Part shown: one piece after another, positions 1-11,366 of the stretch
Position numbering within the stretch: the first letter of the stretch is position 1
Layout: every line of letters begins with the position of its first letter
NCBI GenBank assembly: GCA_030704615.1
Contig: CM060732.1
Span: forward strand, 25,606,001-25,670,000
Direction of reading: 5' to 3'
Source: Takakia lepidozioides
Lineage: Eukaryota > Streptophyta > Takakiopsida > Takakiales > Takakiaceae
Length of the DNA stretch: 64,000 nucleotides
The notes under the pieces: generated by a model
The model's database searches: none
What the model was told of the DNA's origin: nothing
What the model saw: the letters and a program-made list of their open reading frames with translations, nothing else
Program-made: the position numbers and the translations under genes

Positions 1-2770
1 CCATGAGACAGCATCTTGTTGAGCCATATTGTCAAACACTTGACGCGCATCCTTTAGGCTGGCACACTTTGCATACATGTCCACAAAGGCAGTCTCGAGA
101 ATGAAATATGGTATAATCCCAGCTTTGATGATGTCAGCATGTACCTTTTTGCTCTTTCCTAGGGTTCCCAAGCTGGCACATGCATTGACAAGGCCATTGA
201 ACGTGACCATGTCAGGCATCACCCCCTCCGCTTGCATTTGCTCATCACATCTCCACATTGCCATGGATTCTGCAGGCACCAAGCAAGGTCTTCCACACCA
301 CAACATCTGGATTGATTGGCATCTTATTAATCAGATCCACTGCCTCATCCAGTTGTCCTGCACGCCCAAGAAGGTCCACCTTACAGCCAAAGTGCTTTAT
401 TGTCGGAGTGACACCATGATCTTGACTCAGATAATGAAAGTAGCATCTTCCTTCATTCAGTAGGCCAGTGTGGCTCCATGCAGAGAGAACACATATATTC
501 AAGCCGTTCTTTTGCATTCCTTCAAATAGTTGCAGGACCTCCCTATGACAACCATGTTGGGCATATCTTGCGATCATCGCGTTCCACGACACCACATTTT
601 GTTCAGCCATATTGTCGAACACTCCCTCCGCATCCTTGATGCACGCACATTTTGCATACATGTCCACAAGGGTATTGTTCATAATCACATCTGGTACAAT
701 TCTAGCTTTGGCGATGCAACCATGCACCTCTTTGCCCTTTTCCAGGGCTGCTAGGCTTGCACACGCACTGCAAACGCACACAAACGCGATGTGGTTGCGC
801 TTCACCCCTTCCACCATCATTTGCTCATAGGTCTCCAAGGCCTCCATCCCGCCCCCCTGCAGTGCATACCCTGCAAGCATGGCGTTCCATGACACCAAAT
901 CTCGTTCAGCCATATTGTTGAACACTCCCTCCACGTCCTCAATGCCCACATTTGACATATATGTCCCCAAGGCTGTTGTTCAAAATCACATCTGGTACAA
1001 TTCCAGCTTTGACGATGCAACCATGGACCTCTTTGCCCTTTTCCAGGGCTGCCAGGCTTGCACAAGCATTGCAAACGCACACAAATGTGATGTTGTTGCG
1101 CTTCACCCCTTCCCCCATCATTTGCTCATAGGTCTCCAAGGCCTCCATCCCGTGCCCCGCTGTGCATATCCTGCAAGCATGGCGTTCCATGACACCAATC
1201 TCGTTCAGCCATATTGCGAACACTCCCTCCACATTTGGCATACATGTCCACAGGGTATTATTCAGAATCACATCTAGTACATTTTCAGCTTTGACGATGC
1301 GACCATGGACCTCTTTGCCCTTTTCCACGGCTGCCAGGCTTGCACACGCACTGCAGACGCACACAAATGTTATGTGGTTGGGCTTCACCCCTTCCTCCAT
1401 CATTTGCTTGTAGGTATCCACAACCTCCATCCCGCGCCCCAGCTATGCATATCCTGCAAGCATGGCATTCCATGACACCACATCTTGTTCAGCCATATTG
1501 TTGAACACTCCCTCGGCACCCTCAATGCTCCCACAATTGGCATACATGTCCACGAGGGCATTGTTCAGAATGACATCTGGTACAATTCCAGCTTTCGCGA
1601 TGCAACCATGCACCTCTTTGCACATGCATTGCAAATGCACACAAACGTGATGTGGTTGGGTTTCACCCCTTCCCACATCATTTGATCATAGGTCTCCAAA
1701 GCCACAATCCCCCCTCGTGTGCCATGACACCACCATCTTGTTCAGCCATAGCGTTGAAAACTGCCTTCGCATCCTCAATGCTCCCACATTTGACATACAT
1801 GTCCACCAGGGCAGTGTTCAGAATGACATTGGGTACAATTCCAGCTCTGACAATGTCGCCATGGGCCTCTTTCCCCTTTTCCAGAGCTGCCAGGCTTGCA
1901 CACGCATTGCAAACGCACACAAACGTGATGTGGTCGGGCTTCACCCCTTCCCCCATCATTTTCTCATAGGTCTCCAAAGCCTCCATCCCACGTCCCTGCT
2001 GTGCATACCTTGCAATCATCGTGCTCCATAACACCACATCTCGTTCAGCCATATTGTTGAAAACTGCCTTTGCATCCTTAATGCACTTACATTTGGCATA
2101 CATGTCCACCAGGGCAGTGTTCAGAATGACATCTGGTACAATTCCAGCTTTCACGATGTCACCATGGGCCTCTTTCCCATTTTCCAGGGCTCCCAGGCTT
2201 GCACACGCATTGCAAACACAAACGAACGTGATGTGCAACATTTGCTCATAGGTCTCCAAAGCATTCCTACCACACCCATGCTTGGTAAATCCTGCCAACA
2301 TTATATTCCACGTGATCAAAGATGGTCGAGGCATTCTGCTGAACACTTGGTGAGCATCCATGATGCTCCCACACTTAACATACATGTTGACAAGGGTGTT
2401 GAGGAGAAAAACACTTGGCATGAATCCACTTTGGATAATCTGAGTGTGCACCTGCTTTCCACCTTCCAGACCTTTCATCTTGATGCACCTGCTTTCAGAG
2501 ACAGACAAACGTATTTGAATCTGCTAAAATACCTCCTACATTTGGCATACATGTTGAAAACTCCCTTCGCATCCTCAATGCACCCACATTTGGCATACAT
2601 GTCCACCAGGGCAGTGTTCAGAATGATATCTGGTACAATTCCAGCTTTCGCGATGCAACCATGCACCTCTTAGCCCTTTTCCAGGGCTGCCAGGCTTGCA
2701 CATGTATTGCAAATGCACACAAACGTGATGGGGTTGGGCTTCACCCCTTCCCCCATCATTTGATCATAGG
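1..2770 (-). pseudogene. Decayed PLS-type PPR gene array, left copy
   Basis: On the minus strand the region is a chain of P-L-S pentatricopeptide triplets repeating about every 300 bp. Each unit has the landmarks VDMYAKCG, AEQDVVSWNAM, GYAQ, GVKPNHITFV, NACASLAALEKGKEVHG and KAGIVPDV. PPR proteins of this class normally bind organellar RNA, and those with E motifs usually serve C-to-U editing. An E-like motif (LLGRAGQLDEAVDLI, VVWKTLLGACRIHG) ends at about 245. Positions 1-244 start another PPR triplet that runs off the edge. An N-terminal-like part (KMKGLEGGKQVHTQIIQSGF) lies at about 2280-2510, yet more PPR triplets lie upstream of it at 2530-2770. Frames change every few hundred bases and several units are cut short, so I read it as a rearranged pseudogene. 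Family is certain; unit boundaries are not. Confidence 0.9.
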
Positions 2771-3110
2771 TCTGGAGGAGTTTTGGTCCCTGGATCTGAA
2801 TAGCAACAGCACACGAGGAGTAATGTTGGCTGATGAGATGGGGTTGGGAAAGACAATTTCAGTGTTTGCATTTCTCTCATTTCTCTATTGTGAGTTGAAG
2901 GCAAGGGCTCCTTGTCTGGTACTTGTTCATCTCTCCACCATGCCTAACTGGCTGGCAGAGTTATATGGGCCCATTTTCTGAATGTGATTGAGTACCATGG
3001 AAGCGCTAGGGCAAGAGCTATGATTCATGAGTTTGAATGGCATGTCACACCCCCTGCTGGCTCTGGTCACCATGGCAAACAAATAAGCAGATTCTAGCCA
3101 GCTTCAAGCA
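2770..3110 (+). pseudogene. CHD3-type SNF2 chromatin-remodeller fragment
   Basis: The translation shows the SNF2 ATPase N lobe: the Walker A box VMLADEMGLGKTIS, then FLSFLYCELKARAPCLVLV and LSTMPNWLAELYG. After a frame shift near 2980 it continues as NVIEYHGSARARAMIHEFEWHV. This order matches the plant CHD3 group (PICKLE/CHR4-like), where the segment couples ATP hydrolysis to nucleosome sliding. Only about 110 residues remain, with no DEAH box, C-terminal helicase lobe, chromodomain or PHD. No intron is visible within the fragment. It abuts the PPR array at about 2770. I take it as a captured or retrocopied exon piece, not a gene. Confidence 0.8.
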
Positions 3111-3439
3111 ATGCCCTGGGAAGTCCTGATAGGATCCATTCCATCTTTTTGAAAAAACCTGGCGTCCTAACAACTATTTTCATTATAATCTTTGTAAGAA
3201 TCAGGACAGCACTCTGATTTCCATCCACTGTCACCAGAATCAGTCAAAAATCACCCCTTCAGTCAAGTGCAATTATGGGCTGACTTCCTACCTATGCCGG
3301 GTAGACCCCACTATCATTTCCTGTGGATATGCCACAGGAAATGCACTCAACGGTACATGATGGCCAACAATCTTTCGGATGAATTTGGTGGAGGTCTGGC
3401 AGTCACCACACACTCGAAGATTCTTGATGAGACAGAGAC

Positions 3440-3880
3440 ACTACTACGTTTAGGGGAGGTTAGCAACGTCGGGACCCCGAGCGGGCCAGACGCGACGACC
3501 CTCCTGCGACTGCTGCGCCGCGTAGGCGCCCGGCCCGAAATTTGCGACGTCCGCGCGTCGCCGCCGTGCCGCTCCGGTGACGCTTCGCCAGCTTGCGATT
3601 CCACTATGTCGCTGCAGTTGGGGCATGACCCACCAGCAAGCTAGGGGTTGCGACGCCCAGGCGTCGCACGTACCCTCTGCGACGCTCTCACAAGGCTGCG
3701 ACTCCCGGGAATCGCAACAACACCCCCTCACACTTAGGCGCGTGGGGAGGGCCGAGCCAGCTCGCGCTGGGGTTTGCAACGTCCCGACGTCGCAGAAATG
3801 CCACAATGGCAACGTTGCGATTCCCCGCAGTCGCAGGCCTGCTGGGGCGTCGCAAGTGCCCTCTTGCCTGGGGGTCTAGG
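3440..3880. repeat. CGACG-rich dispersed repeat block
   Basis: A GC- and CpG-rich stretch built from degenerate short words such as TGCGACGTC, GGAGTCGCAA and their complements, unlike the AT-rich flanks. The same words fill 6350-6640, 7150-7265, 13340-13530 and 19795-20430. Open frames across it (Arg/Ala/Ser-rich) are composition artefacts; none resembles a known protein. Confidence 0.75.
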
Positions 3881-4110
3881 ATTGGGGATTGCAGCTACGT
3901 AATAATTTTTTTTTTGCTGTGTTTTGTTCTGTGAATTCGACCCTTGCACCACTACATCCGTGCAAACTATTGGACCAAAAAAATAAAAAAAATAAAAAAA
4001 TGTTTTCTTTGTTCACTATTGCAGAACTCTCTATGAATAGTGCATGAAGCTGAAGACAACTCAACTTTGGAGTGCAAATGAGGGAAGAAAATATGGTTTT
4101 GGGGCCAAAT
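3880..4110 (+). repeat. Arm of inverted dispersed repeat (copy 1)
   Basis: This stretch runs from the end of a CGACG block through GGGGATTGCAGCTACGTAAT, a T-run, CCTTGCACCACTACATC, TTGGACCAAAAAA and ATAGTGCATGAAGCTGAAGA to a word near GTGCAAATGAGGGAAGAAAA. Its reverse complement recurs at about 6185-6360 and again at about 6935-7145 with the same internal order. Together the copies make a large imperfect fold-back structure. Confidence 0.7.
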
Positions 4111-4530
4111 GGTTTTTATTCACTCTCAAATTTTTCACGCACATTGCATATGCTGTCATTAAGCATATGGTTTAAGAACGGAATAAAAATAAAATCATGT
4201 GCAAACGAAATGCAGTTTTTCGTCTCTAAAACACGTAGATGTGTTCAATACTTGAATGACCTATTGAATGAACTTGGTTCAAGCTCATATTTAGTCCATA
4301 CGCGCTTAAGTATGTCAAAATCACATATGCAAAGTCTCACAAGATAAGCAACATTAAGAAATATGCTCATCAACAATGCATGAACTTGAAGAGAACTCAA
4401 CCTTGGAGTGCAAATGAGGGAAGAAAATATGGTTTTGGGTGCAGATGATGTCTGTTCATTGCCAAATTTTGCATGCACATTGCACATGTTGTCATTAAGC
4501 ATATGGTTTAAGAATGGAATAAATTTATTT
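4070..4530 (+). repeat. Two direct copies of a ~130-bp repeat word
   Basis: The word GAGGGAAGAAAATATGGTTT, followed by CACTGCC- or CACTCTCAAATTTT, CACATTGCA and ATTAAGCATATGGTTTAAGAA, occurs at about 4078-4180 and 4415-4520. Inverted copies are at about 5570-5690, 6080-6185 and 6830-6950. No coding potential was recognised. Confidence 0.65.
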
Positions 4531-4659
4531 CCTCAACAGACTCTGGAATGTAAAGACGCTGCAAGCTTTTCCCGTGATACAACAAAGACGAAAATGGATT
4601 TGGAAAACTAGGAAGTTTTGGCACTGAGTTGTTTTCTGAATTGACAGAGACATTGGTTG

Positions 4660-4870
4660 GAGATGGAATTCATGGAGAATGCTTGCATTGTTTTTTTGCA
4701 CTGTCTCCATAGAAGGCCAACGATCGTTGAAGCTTTTAATTGCGTAATAATTGATGAAGATGTACAACAAGTAGAAGCAGATACTGATATTATCACCCAG
4801 ATGAGGAACTGAAGCAGATCATTCTTGTTGGAGATCACTCGGTGTATAAAGCTTTGGCCTTATTTCAAAA
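4660..4870 (+). pseudogene. UPF1/SEN1-like helicase fragment, copy 1
   Basis: The translation includes RRPTIVEAFNCVIIDED, the Walker B region (FxxVIIDEA) of superfamily-1 UPF1/SEN1-like RNA helicases, then QIILVGD, matching the conserved QVILVGDPKQL motif. Asp replaces the usual Ala after IIDE, and HSVYKAL stands where PKQLPATV is expected. A one-base loss near 4803 (ATGAGGAACTG against ATGAAGGAACTG in copy 2) shifts the frame. Only this core remains. Confidence 0.65.
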
Positions 4871-5069
4871 TCAACATCAAATCAAACTTCAAATCAACAA
4901 ATCATCAAATCAAATCATGAATACAATACAATTGCATGTCGTTGCACTCCAATTGCACGTCGTTGCCTTTGTGGGAGTTGTTTGACATAATCACATAAGT
5001 CGTAGCAGACATCCACTGTCAGGAGACAACGTTGACATCTAGATACATCATTAGAATGGTTGGAGAAGG

Positions 5070-5425
5070 AAGAGAATGCTTGCATTGTTTTTTTTGCACT
5101 GTCTCCATAGAAGGCCAACGATCGTTGAAGCTTTTAATTGCGTAATAATTGATGAAGATGCACAACAAGTAGAAGGAGAGACTGATATTATCACCCAGAT
5201 GAAGGAACTGAAGCAGATCATTCTTGTTGGAGATCACTCGGTGTATAAAGCTCTGGCCTTGTTTCAAAATCAACATCAAATCAAATCATGAATACAATAC
5301 AATTGCACATCGTTGCACTCCAGTTGCACGTCGTTGCCTTTGTGGGAGTTGTTTGACATAATCACCTAAGTCGTAGCAGGCATCCATTGTGAGGAGACAA
5401 CGTTGACATCTAGATACATCAGATA
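5070..5425 (+). pseudogene. UPF1/SEN1-like helicase fragment, copy 2 of a tandem duplication
   Basis: Nearly the same sequence as 4670-5060, repeated head to tail about 395 bp further on. It includes CVIIDEDAQQVEG, MKELKQIILVGDHSVYK and the non-coding tail with CAATTGCA, GTCGTTGC and GACATCTAGATACATCA. Here the frame stays open from 5076 to 5291, so this copy is less damaged than copy 1. The rest of the helicase is absent. Confidence 0.65.
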
Positions 5426-5429
5426 ACTT

Positions 5430-6180
5430 CTACAAAACCTCGGTGAGACTTATCTCGAATGACATGATCCCCACCCATAAAGTGGTGTGTGCTTTGAACT
5501 GACAACCCTTTCGAAGTTTGGAAGGATCTAATAGACCTGTCAAATCACATGATTCTTTTTTTTCCCATTCTCAAGCCATATGCTTAATGACTCAATGTGC
5601 AATGTGCGTGCAAAATTTGGCAGTGAACAAAAGTCATCTGGACCCAAAACCATATTTTCCTCCATCATTTGCTCTCCAAGGTTGAGTTTTCTTAAACTTC
5701 ATGCAGGGCCTACGACGTCAGGGTGAATATTTCTTCTTGATGCTCGTCATTTGCAACTTTGCATATGTGATCTGAACATACTTAAGCACATGTGGACCAA
5801 ATATGAGCTTGAACCAAGTTCAGTCAATGGGTCATTTGAGATTTCAACGAAACTATGTGTCGTGGAGACTAAATATTGAAAAGCTTTGGACTCAATCACA
5901 CACATCCCTGGAAATTAACAATCTGGAATATCTGGTTTGACAGTATTAGTCTATCAAGTACTTGACTCTTAGGTGGAACTAAACTCTTTGGCGATTGAAA
6001 CTAAAATTAAGGTTTTTACTTCCCACCCACCTGGACTAGAGGTAAGCTAAGAAAAACTAGACTCTAGTCCACTTTCAAGCCATATGTTTAATGACAACAT
6101 ATGCAATGTACGGGCAAAAATTGGGAGTAAACAAAAGTCATCTGGACCCAAAACCATATTTTCGTCCCTCATTTGTACTC
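5430..6180. other. Intergenic, repeat debris only
   Basis: No coding region recognised. It holds inverted copies of the GAGGGAAGAAAATATGGTTT word (about 5570-5690 and 6080-6185) and otherwise unique AT-rich DNA. Confidence 0.6.
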
Positions 6181-6184
6181 CAAA

Positions 6185-6640
6185 GTTAAGTTCTCTACAA
6201 CTTCATGCACTCTTCATAGAGAATCTAAAAAAATGAGCAAAGTTTTTTTTTGGTCCAATATTTTGCACAGATGTAGTGGTGCAAGGGTTGAATACAAAAT
6301 TTAAAAAAAAAAAAAAAACAAAAATCATTACGTACCAGAAATCCCCAATCCTAGACCCCCAGGCTAGAGGGTACTGCGACGTCCCAGCGACGTGCGGGAG
6401 TCGCAACGTCACCATTTCCCCTTGCGGAGCTATGCGGGGTATTGCGATGTCATGTCGTCGCTGGATGGCCTAGCGACGCTCTAGCAGGGCAGCGACGTTG
6501 GGGAGTCGCAATGATGCCATTTCCCCCTTGGCCGCCACGTGGCGAGGGCACACCACCTCGCGGGGGTTGCGACTGCTAGAAGTCGTCCGTCAACGGTAAT
6601 GCGACGGGACGGCGACGTCCAGGAGTCGCAGAAAGGCCAT
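6185..6640 (-). repeat. Arm of inverted dispersed repeat (copy 2) plus CGACG block
   Basis: Reverse-complement match to 3450-4110 in the same internal order: leaf word, TTGGTCCAATATTTTGCA, TAGTGGTGCAAGGGTTGAAT, A-run, CCCCAATCCTAGACCCCCAG, then a CGACG-rich block to about 6640. Confidence 0.7.
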
Positions 6641-6829
6641 GTTTAGTGTCTCTTTGCAAAGATCATGGCAGATGCCAGGGTCAATTGATCCCCTTCTTCC
6701 CATCTTTATAGTGCTCATTCTCTCTTGTTGGTGCCGATCCCAGCAAACTTGACGGCCGCCGCCACATCTTCTTCCTCATCCTCTCAGGTGGGATGATGAT
6801 TTTTTGCACATGCACATGATTTTGTTTTA

Positions 6830-7266
6830 TTCCGTTCCCAAGCCATATGCTTAATGACAGCGTTTGCAATGCGTGTGCAAATTTTGGGAGTGAACAAAAA
6901 TCATTTGGACTAAAAACCATATTTTCTTCCCTCATTTGCACTCCCAAGTTGAGTTCTTTTCAACTTCATGCACTCTCCATAGAGAGTTCCGCAATAGTGA
7001 GTGGAGGAAACTCTTTGTTTTATTTTATTTTTGTTTGGTCCAATTTTTTCCATAGATGTAGTGGTCTGGGGTTTGCATTCACAGAACAAAATAGAGCTAA
7101 AACAAAAATCATCGCGTAGGAAAAATCCGCAATCATAGATATTGTAAATGCAGGGGGTTGCGACCTCCAGGGGTCGCCTTGCGACGGTATTGCGACGGCA
7201 TTGCGATGCCCCAACAGGTCTGCGACGGCGGGGAATCGCAATATTGCCTTTTCTGTGTCTTTGCAA
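6830..7266 (-). repeat. Arm of inverted dispersed repeat (copy 3) plus CGACG block
   Basis: A third, inverted copy of the same module: AAGCCATATGCTTAATGACA, CATATTTTCTTCCCTCATTT, TGCACTCTCCATAGAGAGTT, TTTGGTCCAATTTTTTCCAT and a closing CGACG-rich block at 7150-7265. It lacks the full GC-rich block of copies 1 and 2. Confidence 0.65.
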
Positions 7267-7855
7267 AGGTCATGGCAGAGGCCAAGCTGAATGGATCTGG
7301 ACATTGTTGCAAATCTTTTTAGTCCTCCTTCTGTGCTACAATATAATAGGTCTATCTTGCATGTGGGAGACCGTGATCAACCCGGGCGGCCTTATTGTTA
7401 AAGACAAAGGGCAAGAAGAGGGGGTGGGGACACTAGGAAAGGAAAATGGAAGGGCCATGGGATTAGAGGGTTGAGGGTAGATTGCTTTGGCAATGGCTTT
7501 GGCAACATTGTTGTCTTTCACACCAATTTTGAAGATTCTTTCTGTTGCATCGAGATCATGGTAACCAAATCGATTGAAGGGTTTCTAGGGGTAAGTCTTG
7601 GTCAGCACTTGTAGAACAAGAACCATGTCTTCCAACATTCTTGCCCTCGTACAAAAACTCAACAATCCTAGAGTCACTTTTCGAGTCACAACTTCACTAA
7701 AATCATTCCTAGATCGCCACACCTACAAAGGATTTTTTTCATTGATTTTTCATTAATCAATCATAGAAATAAGCTACATGCATGTACATGTACAATCAAT
7801 CGAAGGGATGGGTACAGTTATGTGCGAGATTTATTATGTAGCTTTGATTACGTGT
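7267..7855. other. Region without recognised gene
   Basis: It lies between the repeat modules and the 3' end of the CACTA transposase. If the element is complete its 3' terminal repeat should fall in or beyond this stretch. CACTA words occur (for example near 7428 and 7691), but I could not pair one with an opposite end. Confidence 0.4.
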
Positions 7856-10800
7856 CTAATCGACTTGAACATCATTATCCGGAGCTTCTTCGTCCTCATC
7901 AAGCTGCAAGTCTTCTTGCTCATCAGAGTCATTGTCATAAATGGCCTGATCACCAAAAGGCACATCTGAATCATCTTCCACCTCGGTTTCAATGACCATG
8001 TCTTCATCTTCTTCTCCAACATCCGCATATGATGGAGCCACATTGTATAGGGTCCGAGATGCATTGTCCGGGGCGTCATCATTCTCTTGTACCCCCTCTA
8101 TCCAACCTCGGCCAACATCAGCATCATCATGACTAGTCTCTTCCTCCTCCGCATTTGCCTCGCCCCATGTAGATCCCCGACCATGATAGATACATCTTCT
8201 TCTTGGCTGAGCATGCACAACCACCTTCCAATTTCCTGATCCGGAGAAGAAAACTTGCTCCATGTCTGAAGGCCATGAAAAAGGCTCATCGGAGGGATGA
8301 TGAGTAGACTCGAGTCTATCTGTATTGACGCGCATGAAACCACACTCGTCTTCCACTATTGTTGCGGATGGCCCCACAAGATGTGGCTGTAACCACCTTG
8401 CCTTGAAGATAAGAGGCTGGTGCCTTGTATACTGAAGTTGGAGTATGCTCTCAAGCTCTCCAAAGTAGTTGAGTGCGCTCATGGTAGGTTGTGTATCTCC
8501 CCTGCCCTACACGGAGTCTTGCCAATATGAGGCACACAAGCCAGAATCAAACGTTGTTTTGCGCTTCATGTCAAGAGCACGAATGCGGAAATGACGACCA
8601 TGAACCCAAACCGCCGTGTATGAGGTCGCAAATTGAGAGGGGCCCCTTGCAATGTCTTGCATCAAATTTGAAACCACCTCACCTTTCGCAATGCTATCCT
8701 CTACTTCAGTCCAAAGCCAATGGCAAAATGAACTTAGAGGCTGCAATTCCATGGGCAATTCTTGCGAAGGCACGTTCCTACGCCGGCCCCTTGCTCGCAG
8801 AGCGCGTGTAGTCGCCCTTGCATGGTTCCGCCTCCACGCAACCGTCTCCTCCTATTGTTGCTGAACAAGGTTATTGTATCTTGCCTCCCATTCATGTATG
8901 GATAGGGTGTTCTTCAGTATGAACTCATGCGCTTGGTTAATCACCATGATGGGTAATTTTACCCTCTTTGAATTTTTGGGCAAAACGATGTCATTGGTTC
9001 GTACATCCTCATCTTCCTTCCACATCGGAGGGGCTTCCTTATCCACCCTTGCCAAGTACTCCATGCAGTAGAACATATCCTCTTGCAATGTATACCCCTC
9101 CACCATGCTACCCTCCGGGTGTGCCATTTGTCTTACATGTGCTTTCAAAGTCTTCATGTATCGCTCAAGGTAGTACATCCATCGAGAATGAACGGGGCCG
9201 GCAATCGAAGCCTCTTTCACTTCACCGGACCCCTCCGGATGGGCCTCCTTCCATCGGTCTTCCCAAAAGTGCCCGGATGGTGTCACAAGTGGGGGACATA
9301 ACTCCACTTTGCCATCAAACAAGTGTTTGTCTCTTCTTCTCCAATGATGGCTCATAGGAAGAAACTTGCGATAGTTGGGATACACTATCTTGCAAAGATT
9401 GCTGGAGCTTTGTGCATCAAGTTCATCGCCACAATGCAGGCATGTGTGGTACCCTTTAGTGCTCAACCCCGAGCAGACAGTAAGTCCTATAGACATTCCG
9501 CCACATTATGAAAGACAAAAAGTTTCCATGTGCATCTACCCCACTACGGTGCAGAAGACTGTCGCCGCTACTTCAATCAATCCCAATCCTCATCAATATC
9601 CCTAGACAGGTAAATGTACGCGGGTTTCTCATGGGGAACATAATATACATGGATAATCATGCATTGTCCAAAGCAAGATGCCTTTCATCTGAAAAGATTG
9701 TCCGGCCATAGGGTCAAGTGAAGCATCCAATGTCGGGACCCCCCTCCATAGCTCCTTCAGTTCATCAATTAGAGGTCGCAAGTACGTGTCCATGTCTTTC
9801 ACTTGTTTTTTCCCTATGAGACATCCACACCATTAATTATTTCAATGCTCCACCATGCTAATTATACTTCATAATGAATGACACATCTTACTACATGATT
9901 ACGTCATTCATCAATCTTCCATCGGAATTGCGCCAAAGAGAAGAAGATTAATGTAAAATCCAAAGTAATAATAAGCATGAAATGTGAACACTCACCCGGT
10001 ACAATGGCAGCCAACATGATATGGCCTTTTTTTATTGAAATATACAGAGGGATGTTGTAATTCACCATGGTCACCGGCCAAGTGGAATGACTACATGACT
10101 GGACAGAGAATGGGTTGACCCCATCCGAGGAGAAGCCGAGGCGGACATGTCGTGGGTCCTCCAAGAGAAAAGGCCACATCTCTTCAGTATGCCTCCATGC
10201 TTGTGAATCTTGTGGCCCGCACACCTTTCCCGGGGGGATTCGATGCGAGGCGTGCCATCTCATCAGTTTTGCCAATAAGGGGCTTCGGTAGTGTGCCTGC
10301 AGTCGCGGGATGATTGGAAAGTAGTGCATTTTCTGGCGCCATCCCCATGTCGGCCCCATATCATAATCAGTGTCATTCATATCTCTAAGTAAAACCTTAC
10401 GTCTTGTAGCGAAGCAAAAAGGTAGAATGCAATATACAAGTGTATTGTGGCGCGGGTATACCTTGCGCGGGGTTTTCTTCCCTTGAACATCATCCCGATA
10501 TCGGTCTTTGTTGCACTTTGGACACTTGGTGAGTTTCGCATCCTCTCCATAGTACAGGGTTTTATCACATGGACATGCATGCAAAATCTTATAGCCCATC
10601 CCCACAGCATCCAAAGCTGCTCTTGCCTCTTTTCTTGATCGTGGCATTCTCGGCTTCAAATGTGGGGCAAAGATGTAGTCCGCAATAGTCCGCATTATGG
10701 CGTACATACCCACATTGTTTATGCCAAACCGGATTTGCAAATTCAGCAACAACAAGATGGTTGAAAGTCTACTCACTTTGGCCCCTTTGTATAAGGGAGT

Positions 10801-11001
10801 TTTGGTTTCTTTTTCTATGTCATTCAAAGAGTCTGTGTCCTCATCTACCATCTGATGCATTAAGAGGTCCTCCATTGCTGCCACATCCTCATGCATAATT
10901 CCATTGTCATTGTTGTCCTCATCATCGGAGACCGCCATTTCAGACGGGGTTAGGTCCCTTTGATACGCACCCCCCTCCGAAGGAACAAAATCCCGGTTCA
11001 T
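7856..11001 (-). pseudogene. CACTA (En/Spm) transposase, TNP2 + DUF4218 + DUF4216
   Basis: This is the DDE-type transposase that cuts and pastes CACTA elements. From 11001 the first exon carries TNP2 landmarks: HACPCDKTLYYG, CPKCNKDRY, YFPIIPRLQ, LMRWHAS, RHVRLGFSSDGVNPF and STWPVTMVNYNIP. A clear intron follows: the donor GTGAGT begins at 9995 and the acceptor CTCATAG ends at 9814. Exon 2 has MDTYLRPLIDELKELWRGV and LLWTMHDYP. A second intron probably lies near 9500-9650. Next come LSTKGYHTCLHCGDEL, HHWRRRDKHLFDGK, then DUF4218 (SRWMYYLERYMKTLK, PEGSMVEGY) and DUF4216 (YFGELESILQLQY, DMEQVFFSG) with an acidic tail. TAG stops near 8850 and 8507 and a frame shift near 8790 make this copy non-functional. 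Terminal repeats were not identified. Confidence 0.88.
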
Positions 11002-11366
11002 GACAAGATCATGAACTTCATGAATTAACGTTGTGGGGTTGTGGCCGACATCCTAAGATGCCAAAAACAACCATGTCATTATCAGTTTCCATACATGGCG
11101 TTGTTCATTATCATACAGGATAAAACCCAAAGTACACATTATACACACGAGGGGAATACATACATTGCTTCACCACATGAATGAGACACTATATAATTCA
11201 AAATACCCAAATTAACATATAACGTCCACCCAAACTCCCTTGAATATAGCATGAAAAACTGCATCCAAATACACATCAATGCCTATGTATATATATACAC
11301 GGTGGAGGAAGCCACCTCAATGTACAAAATGTCTTCCTATGTCCATCTACACATGATGAAAGTCGG
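11002..11366. other. Spacer between transposase and SET gene
   Basis: About 365 bp of AT-rich sequence separating two genes that read in the same direction. No ORF or repeat was recognised. Confidence 0.5.
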
